DNA of 44,304 nucleotides from the NCBI GenBank assembly GCA_014904985.1, contig MU129250.1, positions 1 through 44,304 on the forward strand, given 5' to 3'. The notes under the pieces are model-generated. The model did not search any database and was not told the DNA's origin. It saw nothing but the letters and a program-made list of their open reading frames with translations. Source of the DNA: Hydnum rufescens UP504. Its lineage: Eukaryota > Basidiomycota > Agaricomycetes > Cantharellales > Hydnaceae. Below are positions 31,033 to 41,064 of this stretch, piece by piece. Position numbers and translations under genes: made by a program. Within the stretch, counting starts at the first letter, position 1. Each line of letters starts with the position of its first letter.

Positions 31033-31640
31033 CTTTTGACCACACACCCACAATGGCAGGTGTGTGGTCATCTGTGTTTCCCTTTCTAGGCAGTTGCCTG
31101 TTCAGTTTGGTGTCTGTGGTAATTGTGGTTGCAGAGAGGACGAAACTCAATGCCAGCAATTGCCAGATGTCAAAAGATGCCCAAGTGCTGGTGCAGGAAG
31201 CAGCATATGAGTGAATAATAAAGACATAAATGAGCAATAGCTATTGGATAATATTTTTTCACAAAAAGTGTTTAGAATAATAATGATAAGCCAGACTTAC
31301 ATGAGGCATATAGTGCCTCATGTAAGTCTGGCTTATCATTATTATTCTGAACACTTTTTGTGAAAAAATATTATCCAATAGCTATTGCTCATTTATGTCT
31401 TTATTATTCACTCATATGCTGCTTCCCATGCCGGCACTTGGGTGTCTTTTGACATCTGGCAATTGCCGGTGTTGAGTTTCGTCCTCTCTGCAACCACAAT
31501 TACCGCATACACCAAACTGAACAGGCAACCACCTAGAAAGGGAAACACAGACAACCACACACCTGAAACAGTGGGTGTGTGGTCAAAAGGTATGTTCTTT
31601 TTTAATGCTACTAGATACGATGGTGCAAAAAGAGCAGTGA
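30990..31640. repeat. Central palindrome of the cassette array
   Basis: Two arms of about 320 bp meet at 31311. The inner 100 bases on each side are almost perfect (ACATGAGGCA TATAG TGCCTCATGT at the centre). Further out, cassettes L1 and R1 and part of their exon-like sequence still match in inverted order with more differences. Arms that differ mainly by C/T changes suggest an old inversion duplication with partial homogenisation. Confidence 0.88.
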
Positions 31641-31698
31641 AAGCTGCTCTTTTTGCACTGCTTTGAATTTCATTACTGACTATCTTGTTTTATTCTAG
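31590..31698 (+). repeat. Cassette R1, intron-like unit
   Basis: Donor GTATGT at 31590, acceptor TTATTCTAG ending 31698 (109 nt). H1 at 31623-31658 has a perfect 15-bp stem (GTGCAAAAAGAGCAG), loop TGAAAG. H2 at 31553-31584. Confidence 0.78.
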
Positions 31699-31983
31699 GT
31701 CATAGCATGGCACCAAATGAAACCCCCCCAAATGATGAGGCCTGATCGGCCTGGGCCCCAGTGGCAACATGCAAACCGAAAACACACCAGACAAAGCCAC
31801 ACCAAGCAAAACCATGCCAAATGAAATGGAACCACATGAAATGACACCAAAGCCAATGACAGGACACCCAGCCATGCCACATGCAAAGAACCAATGCCCA
31901 ACAAAACAAGAGGCGGTGACACACCACCCGAGTGGCCACCTGAACCACACACCTGCCACAGCAGGTGTGTGGTTCTATATAAA

Positions 31984-32075
31984 GTAAGTCTATCTCCCCA
32001 CAACAGCACAAAAAGAGCAGCATTTGCTGCTCTTTTTGCACTGATTTTAATTTGTGAAAATAACCGTTCTTCTAG
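31984..32075 (+). repeat. Cassette R2, intron-like unit
   Basis: Donor GTAAGT at 31984, acceptor CTTCTAG ending 32075 (92 nt). H1 about 32006-32042. H2 at 31942-31975 uses CCTGC/GCAGG, a paired change relative to CCCGC/GCGGG in L4 and R4. Confidence 0.78.
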
Positions 32076-32285
32076 GTTATTGCCTGAACCAGAAGCAGCA
32101 AGATGCCAACCCACCAAATGAACCCCCCTGGAAATGATGATGTGACCTGCCAAAACGACATGTGCCCCACAGAACCCACCAATGACGACCCACCAGACAA
32201 AACCCACGAACAGGAATGCTTGGCACAAGGCCCCAGAAACCCCAGACGGAACCACACCTGCCAAAGTGGGTGTGGTAATTTTAAG

Positions 32286-32401
32286 GTAAGCCTTTTTCGT
32301 ACATAAGTGCAACTGCGCAAAAGGAGTAGCGTATGCTGCTCCTTTTGTGTGGCTTTTCTTTTTTTCTTTTTTACTAATTAATGTATTATTCATTATTCTA
32401 G
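32286..32401 (+). repeat. Cassette R3, intron-like unit
   Basis: Donor GTAAGC at 32286, acceptor TTATTCTAG ending 32401 (116 nt), with a long T-rich tract before it. H1 about 32315-32350 of the AAAAGGAG/CTCCTTTT type. H2 at about 32250-32277 is shorter. Confidence 0.75.
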
Positions 32402-32544
32402 GTTGTCATCTGAACCCACAACCCCAATCAAGACCTGCAACCCCACTGAAGCACCATGCAAGAATGGCAACCCACCCACCCAAATGACCAGCCTATACAC
32501 AAAACTGTACCACACCCGCTTCAGCGGGTGTGTGGTACTACATG

Positions 32545-32649
32545 GTATTTTTATTTGTTTTCTATACATACAGTGACGCAGAAGGAGCAGCACAAGCTGC
32601 TCCTTTTGCATCACTTCGAATTTTTTACTAATGTTTGTGATTATTTTAG
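32545..32649 (+). repeat. Cassette R4, intron-like unit
   Basis: Donor GTATTT at 32545 (weak), acceptor TTATTTTAG ending 32649 (105 nt). H1 at 32578-32609, GGAGCAGC/GCTGCTCC type. H2 at 32507-32538 with CCCGC/GCGGG. Confidence 0.72.
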
Positions 32650-32791
32650 GATCCAAACCAAAGCTCCAGAAATGATGATGGTGACCCGCAACCCGTCCCA
32701 ATGACCTGCCCAATGGGGAACTGCCAAGCCCCACCCCCCCCCCCAATGACCACTGATGAGCTGGTTGAACCTCTGATCAAGCAACCGAAGG

Positions 32792-32983
32792 CACCACACA
32801 CCCCTTAGGGTGGGTGTGTGGTAGTAGTAAGTATTTTTTTTTTGTTTTTGAATTTCTAACTTATATTATATTTTGCCAGATTCTCACACAACAAATACCA
32901 CCTGACACCCCAGCCACATGCCCCTGAACCCGCCTGAAGAAGCAATGGACAGTACCACACACCCACACTGGCAGGTGTGTGGT
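32792..32983 (+). repeat. Two outer H2 hairpins without H1 (R5, R6)
   Basis: CCACACACCCC..GGGTGTGTGG at 32792-32822 and CCACACACCCA..GGTGTGTGG at 32952-32983. R5 is followed by GTAAGT and a TTTTGCCAG acceptor but no H1 stem; R6 is followed by a T run. They look like decayed cassettes at the array edge. Confidence 0.65.
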
Positions 32984-33343
32984 ATGTTTTTTTTTAAAAT
33001 TGAATTTCTAAATAAATAAATAACCATGTTAATAAGAACTAAAGACCACCAAAATGAAACCTGTAACCCCACCTGGGGTGGCATATGTATAATATAATGA
33101 TAATAAATGAATAATTATGAATGAAACACCAGAGGGGAAATATAATAATAAATGAGCTTATAGCTGTTTTCTGAGAATCTCTAAGTAGTTTCGGCCAATT
33201 TCGGCCAATTCTGGGCTACAAGGTTGACTGACATGAAAATCACAAAAGACCAATTTTGGCCATAATAACAAAGGGATCTTAGGTCCATTATTTGCCTCAG
33301 AAATGGTACCTAATTGGGTAGGCTTAGGTGACTGACCAAGGTG
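32984..33343. other. AT-rich stretch without a recognisable gene
   Basis: Includes TAAATAAATAAATAA and AATAATAAATGA runs, a tandem TTTCGGCCAA pair at 33189, and CCCCACCTGGGG at 33072 that may be one more eroded H2. Confidence 0.4.
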
Positions 33344-34241
33344 CATTGAAAATCAATTTACTCCCCCCACAGACAAGGTATGGACTTGAAATTTGACATG
33401 GGGTATAACCACATAATCAACTAAACTTGTGCCAAAAATCAGCTTATTCTGTTTACTTCTAGGTATTCCACTCCCTTTTCAGGCAAAAAGAGAACAAAAA
33501 GCTACCATGAATGTTAAACAGTTCAAAATAGACCTAAACTAGGTGGAATAGGCTTATAATATTATAACCCTGACTATATTTGAAAATGGAATCAATTGGA
33601 TGTGTGGAAGTGGCTGAAATTGTGGGGGAGGGGGAGGAAGATCAAAAGTGAATTACATAAGATGTAGAGCAGAGGTGGCTCTGATATTGCACCACTGAGT
33701 TAATACATATATGGGGAGTACACATGCCAGATATTAGCCCAACTGGACTCCATTTAGGCAGTGCTCCACAGGCCTCCCCCCTAAACAACAATTTCCTCCC
33801 CAGAGCCTTCTATCCATGTAATTTCCCTGAAAATGCACACTTGGATTATCTAAACACATCTATAACATCCCTCAAAATTTCAAATTTATGACTCCAGTGT
33901 CAGAGTCTCCATAATATTTTCAAGTTTCACTGAAATGCACCCTCCAGTTGGGACACTTCCCGAGCTCCAATCACTCTGATTTTTTGTTGGACACACCTTC
34001 TCACTATTTGAGGCTCAGCCCCAAAATTTCAGCCCATTCTGAGCACTTTTGACATATGTCACATGACCAAGATCTTCCCTTCCCCCCGATTCACTCAGTC
34101 ATCCTGTTTTGTGTGGAGTTTGTTGCCATCTGTAGTAGTAGTATGTGACAGTGCATGATTCAAATTTCAAGATATTCCATGCAGTATTCATTGAGTTATT
34201 CAAGAAACATTCTAGATCATTCAATTTGGGGCTCAGTATTT
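33344..34241. repeat. Left arm of a ~0.9-kb inverted repeat flanking the Ngaro element
   Basis: Matches the reverse complement of 39861-40764 over its whole length, from CATTGAAAATCAATTTACTC at the outer end to CAGTATTT at the inner end, with scattered substitutions and small indels. No coding potential seen. Confidence 0.88.
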
Positions 34242-34244
34242 CCA

Positions 34245-34357
34245 CTAGTGAATTTATACACTAAGATCTTACTCTAGATAGTCCTGGTGAGGTGTGTGAA
34301 AGATTCCACTGAAGGTGGAAGCTTGTGCGTGAGAAACTTGAGACCAGCTGACTGTGC
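34245..34357 (-). repeat. Ngaro B2 terminal repeat
   Basis: CTAGTGAATTTATACACTAAG...CTGACTGTGC, direct repeat of B1 (34580-34692) with few differences. Confidence 0.85.
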
Positions 34358-34431
34358 CGGGCTGGTGGGCTCAGGCGGGTGGGTGGGTTCTCATGACTTT
34401 GGCCAGAACTCTCTAGAGGGTGGGCAGGCGG

Positions 34432-34579
34432 TGACAGAAAGCAAGAAGGACCATCTGCCAGATGCAGAATTTTCTTTGAGCCGACTGAGAGGCAGCACAA
34501 TGAAACATCCAGCAGTCTCCACTCCTGCATTACACTAGCCTACATGTGTGGCACTCATGCCTTGCACCACAACCTTGAG
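34432..34579 (-). repeat. Ngaro A2 repeat
   Basis: TGACAGAAAGCAAGAAGG...AACCTTGAG, direct repeat of A1 at the 5' end (39711-39860). It abuts B1. Confidence 0.85.
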
Positions 34580-34692
34580 CTAGTGAATTTATACGCTAAG
34601 ATCTTACTCTAGATAGTCCTGGCGAGGTGTGTGAAAGATTCCACTGAAGGTGGAAGCTTGTGTGTGAGAAACTTGAGACCGGCTGACTGTGC
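34580..34692 (-). repeat. Ngaro B1 repeat
   Basis: Direct repeat of B2, next to the 3' end of the recombinase gene. Confidence 0.85.
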
Positions 34693-34795
34693 TCCCATCA
34701 TCAGATGAAGGCGCTAACCATAGTCAGTTGGGATCCACCTGAAGGACTATCCCCCACACCAGCCAAGACTGATGACTATAATGCTGCCGATTACA

Positions 34796-36001
34796 TTACT
34801 CAGCCCTATGCTCTTTGTGCCTCTTCTGTGCCCGCTGAATCTCCTGCCACTGCTTCTGTGCCTCGACTGAGACCTTGTCAAAATAACCCGCCATACCAGC
34901 CTCAATCCTTTCTGCTGCAGCTTTGTGAACATGCTCTGGAATTATCAGCTGAGTGTTCTGCCAATATAAGTAGAAGGCATCTGAGCTCCAGCACCCAAGC
35001 TTCTGGACCACCTGGGGATTAGTGCCCCTCCCAAGGAGATGGGTGGTTCCCCCAATACAAAAACTATGGCCTGATGGGAGTGACAGACCTTTGGTAGTCC
35101 AGATGCCCTGCAGCTGGCGCATCAACACCCACTTTACCATTGGCTCCCACCCTTCCAATGTACAAAAAGCAAATAAAGGTGCTTCATCTGGAAGGTCACG
35201 ATTTGTGCTCAAGTGCTGCTGAAGGGCTCAAAATGGACATGACAGTTCTTCCTCGTATGTAAGAATGAGATTAGCGCCCCATTGAGATGTCTTGGTCCAT
35301 GGAGGCCGAACCGTAACAGACTTGACACCAAAGTCCTCATTCCATGTCAATAAGGCCTTCCGCTGAACATTCCGGGTTGGGTCGATTGGTTTCAGAGAAG
35401 TGACTGTAATTTCACCTAGCCTTGCCAGCCCCCAGAAGGCTGTGCAAACAACAGCCCAGCAAGCAGCATCATATGAGTTCCGGAAATCCATTACGTCATA
35501 GATTGCATTGAGATGAGTGATTAGGACTGGTGGGTGAGGATCACATGTGGACAAGTGGGGAGCAAGTTTCCTGGCACCCTTCAGTGTCAACTGCACAAAT
35601 TGGTCATCCCCACACCATGGAACATCATGGTAACCATGCCATGCCCGGAGGCCATTCAACCAATTATCGAAACCAGATGCACTGATGGAACCTGCTGCAT
35701 CCACAATGAAGCATGCGAGATGGGTCTTGTCAATAGGTAACCACTTCTCCTCTGGGACCTTATTCACATCACACCACTCAGCCCAGTGGCCTAGACCTGT
35801 GCCATGTGTATTAAGGGTTGAAACCTCCCACACATGACTAGCAATGGCCTGCACCTTTCCTAGCTGAAATGCAAGGCTGGGATGAAGCTCAAGAAGATGA
35901 GCCCAAGCTAAAATAACAGCTGGGGATGTCCAGCAAAGGACCCGATGAGCCACTAAAACATTCGGATGGTAGACACTGAGAGAAAATTGAGGCCTTGACA
36001 C
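34796..36001 (-). pseudogene. Ngaro tyrosine recombinase, broken
   Basis: Two pieces, 36001-35228 and 35212-34796, separated by a stop. The first holds the N-terminal helical part and the first catalytic block GLARLGEITV. The second holds the C-terminal catalytic region SGHSFCIGGTTHLL, then LGCWSSDAFYLYW. Related enzymes have H-x-x-R in the GHSFRIGG context and a GRWSS motif; here both arginines read Cys (TGT/TGC), as C-to-T change of CGT/CGC would give. The enzyme should therefore be inactive even if the stop were bypassed. It would cut and rejoin element circles at the split repeats. Confidence 0.85.
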
Positions 36002-36122
36002 AGAGGGCTTTCAGCCCTGTGACAAAGGCAATGGGAAGATGGTGAAGGCCTCAAGACTTGCAAAAATCCTAACGCCAGCAAGAACTCTTGTGGAAAGGAT
36101 ATCCTCATCTATATACAAACAA

Positions 36123-38400
36123 TCAAACTTCATATATGAACTCCTCAAGCTCAGCTGGCACAGGAAAAGACTGAGGAATGTGTGATAACCCACCAAAAAG
36201 GCCCCATGAAACAACATCTGCTGGGTTCTTTGCAGACTTGACATACACTGGAATAACCTCAAAATTTCCCTGCTGCGCAATGGGAAAGGACTGCTGGATT
36301 GAATTGTTAGACCAGCAATTCTGCCCCTTTCCTCGCACAAATGCCCCAATTGATCCATGATTATCAGCCAGAATCTGAACATTCATATCTTGGGTGCCAT
36401 GAGCTTCAAGATAATGAATAGCAAACTCAATTGCGAGGCTCTCAAGCCAAGCGATGTCACAGCCACCTGGACCCATTGCCCCAGCACACAACTGTCATGC
36501 CTTGTATCCATCGCAAACATGAAGGCCAATGCCAAAATCAGTCAATGCATCGACAGAAATCCCAAGGTCGACCAGGGGGCCATGATCCATGAGGGTCCTG
36601 AAAACACCAGGTGACTGGAGCTGGGAGGCCCACCACTGGAGGTCCCTGATGACAGGAACTGGAGGAATACGAGATGAAAACCGTGAAGAGTATGATGCCA
36701 TGAAGTGTTGAAGAGCCGGTAGATGAGACCAGCCCTCCTGATGGACATAGCAGATGTGGACTAGGGAACCATGAAGCTTCTGCATGACTGAGAGAACCAC
36801 CTGCAGTACTCGGAAAGTGCAATGCCAAGAAAATCAATAACACACTTATAGTACTTGAGACGCTTGTCATCTGGCAGGGATACCCTGCGATTCCAGTAAT
36901 CCCAGAGGAAACCAAGATAGACAGTACGGAAGTCAAACTGGATCCACTTCGAATGGGCCCATGGAACTTGCAAGGGTTCTGTTGCCTCGCAGATGTCGTT
37001 CAGGGCATACATGTAGGACCACGTGACCAGTTGAGTATCCGGAGGGATAATAATGTCTTGAATTGAGGGAATGAGAATCAGGAGCACACTGGCACCCAGG
37101 AGAAGGGATGATGATGGGGAGACCATGACCAGAGGGACCAGGAAGTGATACCTGTGGAGAGGGAGGGAAGGACTGTGGCCCGAAAGTACAGCCTGCGATA
37201 GCAGTTCTGCCATGAAATCGAAATCATCAACCCACTTGAAGATCGGGCCAATTCCTTGCGCTTCCAGAATGGCCAAAACTGGGTCTAGGGATTGGCCACA
37301 AATCCCTGCACTGGACGTAACACCAAACATGACGCAATGATTAATCCAGAATTTACCCTGGAGATCCATCCACACCATGAAGGCTTTTGACTCTGCCTGC
37401 AGGGGGCAGCAATGGTATGCTGCCTCAACATCCCCACCAGCAGCCCATGTGCCTCGAGGGCACTTGGCAACCTGACATCGGGAATAATGAAGACTTGGAC
37501 ACAATAGAGCACTCTGACATAGAAAAGAAACCCAAACAAGGTGAACCACCATGCACGGCCGACATGCCCAAATACTGCCACTCAGCACATATGCAGCCTG
37601 ACTGAGACAGTGTGACAGCACACCCAGTGACAAAATTGCTCAAATGTGACCACCTGGCCGACATGCAGCATACATGTAACACATGCTACGATGACGGCAA
37701 ACACCAGCAAACATGGCCACACTTGGCAAGGGAAGAAAGGAGGGGGGGGGGAAATAAAAGGTAAGTGATGACTTACATAGTCCCCTTTCACCCGAGCACC
37801 ATCCCAACAAGTGAGGAAGTCATCAGCATTGATGAGACTGTTAACTGATATGCCATGTGAGTCACATGCTGATAAATCAACAACCATGCAGAACGAATCC
37901 TGGAGCTGGCCTGGCCTGCATGGCTTCAGGACAACACCAATTGGAGAGGAGCAAAAGAAACTGCCATTCTCCTTGAAGACATCCTGAGCCTGCTCATGTG
38001 TGTAAGGCCCTGTGATACACTCAACCTCAGACTCTGTGGCAAAATATTGATTTACAAAATCAGCATGTTCAAATGGAGATTTATGATTAGGAGGTGTGAA
38101 CACCTCAGAAATAGTGGGAGACGAATTGAAAATTGAAAAACCAGCTGTAAGGTTCCAAAAAATATTAGGGAATTTGTCCAGGAGATTATACTGAATGAGA
38201 AGCTGCCTGAAGGCCTCAGCATTAAATGGGGTAATGACTGTGTGAACCTCATCCGCACAAGGGTGCAGAGTTGCCATGCAACTTGGCACCACAGATTGAA
38301 CACTCGTGCAGGTCGCTGCAACCTGTGCGATAGCAGGGGTGCCCACCTGAGAAATCATAGCAGAAGTGCCAATTGTCAGTGATTCATGCCACCTGGCACT
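36123..38400 (-). pseudogene. Ngaro reverse transcriptase and RNase H, with an intron
   Basis: RT begins near 38400, overlapping the gag end in another frame: SPIGVVLKP and VVDLSACDSHGISVNSLI at about 37950-37830, then the intron (37472-37776), then GDVEAAYH, FGVTSSAGICG and the catalytic FKWVDDFDF near 37230. A frameshift at about 36800 is followed by the RNase H domain (LADNHGSIGAFVRGKGQN, VKSAKNPAD) ending at 36123. A TGA at about 36494 interrupts it where CGA is likely. Order and motifs fit the DIRS/Ngaro group. Confidence 0.85.
37472..37776 (-). other. Spliceosomal intron inside the Ngaro RT domain
   Basis: Donor GTAAGT directly after ..RVKGDY, acceptor CCGATGTCAG directly before VAKCPRGTW; phase 0, 305 nt. 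Removing it joins two halves of the conserved RT core; retained, the frame has no RT similarity across it. It contains a long pyrimidine run (37730-37751). Confidence 0.75.
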
Positions 38401-39676
38401 CAGCCCATGCAGAGTAGAGCATGCCACCCCCTTCATGAGAGTCCATGGAACAGGCCACGGCCCTGTGATCCTTTGCCCCACAGCAGAAACAGCGACCTGA
38501 GGGGCCCCAAGCACTGTCTGACCAAAAGGGAGCACCCCTAGGATTCCCACGAAACATGTGTGACAGGACACCACGACCCAAATCCGCCTGCAAATGATGC
38601 TGAGGAGTGAGGATCCGGCGGGCATCACTGGCCATGGGGTTGAAGCGGTTGCCACTGTATGAGGGAGTAGGATTGGTATGGAGCTGAGAGTGGACTGTAT
38701 GATGGATGAGCTTCGCATTATCATGCTTCATCTGCTGGTCCTTTGCCACATCAACTGCACCAGCAAGATTGAAACAATGGAAATCAACAGGTGAACTGAA
38801 GAATTTCTTGCGACATGTAAGGTCGCAGCGAGCAATGATGGGAAACTCAAGATGATAATAGCAATGAGCCTTAAGGAAATCATGAAGGAACGAAAGTGAT
38901 GTGAGGGTCTCTGCATTGGAGTATTTGGCCATGACATGCAATAACCTTTCATAGCCCTGCTCCCAGGCTGGCTTCTCAATAGTGAGATCACTTGAAGAGA
39001 GTTTGTTGGCATCCACAATCTCAGTAGCTTTGTCATCCTGGCCAATAAGCTTCTTGATCGATGGGATTGCTGAGCTATTGAGTGAATACTTCATGGAAAC
39101 CTCTGCTGTGCAAGCAGAAAGAGGACAAAATTGTTGGTGCTCAATTGTCTGGTCAACAATAGTGGGGATGACATCGTTCCGCTCAAGCTCCTCCAGATCA
39201 ACAAAGTTTGCTGCAGAGTAGATGGGTTCTTTCACTTTCTTTGGAGTGTTAGGTGCCGGTGCCAGTGCTGCCACGACTATGCGGGCGATGATTGTTTTGT
39301 CAATTGCGGGCACACTGGCTGAAGATACTGTGGAACGATTGGGAGACGAGGCCAGATCCGACAACCTGGCTGAGAGTCCATCAAGCTGCTGCTGAAGAAG
39401 CACTGCCCTCAGGTCAGAGGCCTCCTGAACACACTGGTGATCCTCTCACTCTTGCATGACTGTAGACTCAAGGATTGCAACCTTCTGAGCATCTGAGAGT
39501 GCTGCATATGCCACCTGTGCGAGTGCCTCACCCCCTACTGAAGGACGGCCCTTTGACAGATTACCAGGCTTTGGTGGGACAAGTTGCTCAAGTCCCAAAA
39601 GTATGCCTTGCAGCCCCACCCTAGGAACCTTTTCCTTGCCCTTTGAAGGGGCAGCAGGGTTTGCATTGTCTGCCAT
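38384..39676 (-). pseudogene. Ngaro gag (ORF1) with one in-frame stop
   Basis: Starts MADNANPAAPSKGKEK at 39676 and ends near 38384. A TGA near 39448 follows VMQE and is followed in the same frame by EDHQCVQEASDL; CGA to TGA is the simplest cause. Near the C-terminus CFCCGAKDHRAVAC is a CCHC zinc knuckle (C-x2-C-x4-H-x4-C), the nucleic-acid-binding mark of gag. The middle is alpha-helical in composition. Except for the stop the frame is open over about 430 codons. Confidence 0.85.
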
Positions 39677-39710
39677 GAGAGAGACACAAATGAATGTGTA
39701 TTGATAAGAT

Positions 39711-39860
39711 TGACAGAAAGCAAGAAGGACCATCTGCCAGATGCAGGATTTTCTTTGAGCTGACTGAGAGGTGGCACAACGAAACATCCAGCAGTCTCCG
39801 CTCCTGCATTACACTAGCCTACATGCGTGGCACTCGTGCCTCACACCACAACCTTGAACT
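39711..39860 (-). repeat. Ngaro A1 5' terminal repeat
   Basis: Direct repeat of A2. It lies just upstream of the gag start and ends where the right inverted arm begins. Any promoter should be here. Confidence 0.85.
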
Positions 39861-40764
39861 AAATACTGCTGTTCTGACCCCCAAATTGAATTGATCTAGA
39901 ATGTTTCTTGAATGACTCCATGAATATATCATGGAATATCTTGAAATTTGAATCATACACTGTCACATACTACTACTACAGATGGCAACAAAGTCCATAC
40001 AAACTAGAGGACTGAGTGAAGCAGGGGGAAGGGAAGATCTTGGTCATGTGACAGATGTCAAAAGTCCTCAGAATGGGCTGAAATTTTGGGGCTGAGCCTC
40101 AAATAGTGAGAAGGTGTGGCCTACAAAAAATCAGAGTGATTGGAGCTCTGGAAATGTCCCAACTGCAGGGGGTATTTCAGTGAAACTTGAAAATATTATG
40201 GAGACTCTGGCACTGGAGTCATGAATTTAAAATTTTGAGGGATGCTATAGATGTGTTTGGATGACCTAAGTGTGCATTTTCAAGGCAATTGCATGGATGG
40301 AAGGCTCTGGGGAGGAAATTGTTGTTTAGGGGGGAGGCCTGTGGAGCACTGCCTAAATGGAGCCCAGTTGGGCTGATATTTGGCATGTGTACTCCCCATA
40401 TATGTACTAACTTAGTGGTGTAATATCAGGGCCCCCCCTGCTCTACATCTTATGTAATGCACTTTTGATCTTTCTCCCCCTCCCCTTCAATTTCTGCCAC
40501 TTCCACACATCCAATTAATTCCATTTTTGGATATAGTCAGGGCTATAATATTATAGGCCCATTCCACCTAGTTTGAGTGTAATTTAAAGTGTTCAACATT
40601 CATGGTAGCTTGTTGTTCTCTTTTTACCTGAAAAGGGAGTTGAATATCTAGAAGTAAACAGAATAAGCTGATTTTTGGCACATGTTCATTTAATTATATG
40701 ATTATACCCCATGTCAAATTTCAAGTCCATACCTTGTCTGTGGGGAGTAAATTGATTTTCAATG
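39861..40764. repeat. Right arm of the ~0.9-kb inverted repeat
   Basis: Reverse complement of 33344-34241. The inner end AAATACTG abuts Ngaro A1; the outer end is ATTGATTTTCAATG. Confidence 0.88.
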
Positions 40765-41064
40765 TTTAAACTTGTTTCCCTTATATCTCTGTGATTACTG
40801 CATGGATCTGGCTGCAATTTTGATATGTTCTTTGCCTAAACAGTATATAATCATGTGCAAAATTTCAGAATGATCCTTGCACTCCTTACATTTTGGCAAT
40901 TTCCAGTGCTTCTGGTACCTATTGTCCAGTTCATTCCCTTAAAGCACATGGATTGGGCTGATTTTTGGCACATGATTTTTACATTATATCATATGGCTTT
41001 TTGCAAATTTTCAAGTCTCTAGCTATTCTGCAAGGGGAGGAAATGAATTTTCAATGTTCAGACC
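40765..41064. repeat. Diverged second copy of the outer arm sequence
   Basis: The stretch GGGCTGATTTTTGGCACATG...GGAAATGAATTTTCAATG (about 40955-41060) is a diverged direct copy of the arm's outer 110 bases (40665-40764). Between them no gene is seen. Confidence 0.6.

Larger units (their letters stand above)
30001..32660. repeat. Array of structured intron-like cassettes on both strands around a central palindrome
   Basis: Eight cassettes, four on the minus strand (30001-31032) and four on the plus strand (31550-32650), face outward from a palindrome centred at about 31311. Each has (i) an A/C-rich 'exon' of roughly 150-250 nt; (ii) hairpin H2, CCACACACC..GGTGTGTGG; (iii) a donor such as GTAAGT or GTATGT within about 15 nt; (iv) hairpin H1, GCAAAAAGAGCAG..CTGCTCTTTTTGC; and (v) a TTCTAG-type acceptor. 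'Introns' are about 92-116 nt. Hairpins and splice-like sites are conserved while the exon-like parts are not. Stems vary in a paired way between cassettes. No open frame runs through all exons. I know of no named family with this design. Confidence 0.8.
34245..39860 (-). mobile_element. Ngaro-type tyrosine-recombinase retrotransposon
   Basis: A 5.6-kb minus-strand element with gag, RT-RNase H and tyrosine recombinase in that order and split direct repeats in the order A1..ORFs..B1-A2-B2, the arrangement defining Ngaro elements. A1 39711-39860; B1 34580-34692; A2 34432-34579; B2 34245-34357. Ngaro elements integrate through a tyrosine recombinase instead of a DDE integrase, so no target duplication is expected, and none is seen. 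The copy still contains CpG, unlike older repeats here, but carries stops, a frameshift and loss of a catalytic arginine. Confidence 0.9.

Noticed and set aside
30409..31666. Several open frames of 60-100 codons in the cassette array
   Set aside because: They cross hairpins and splice-like sites in different frames and share only hairpin-encoded words such as HTPxxAGVW.
30001..32650. Hairpins as bacterial-type terminators or a CRISPR array
   Set aside because: The sequence is plainly eukaryotic, the hairpins are followed by splice-like acceptors, and spacing and sequence do not match CRISPR repeats and spacers.
34245..39860. Crypton or DIRS-1-like element
   Set aside because: RT-RNase H is present, so not a Crypton; the A1..B1-A2-B2 split direct repeats fit Ngaro rather than the inverted terminal repeats of DIRS-1.
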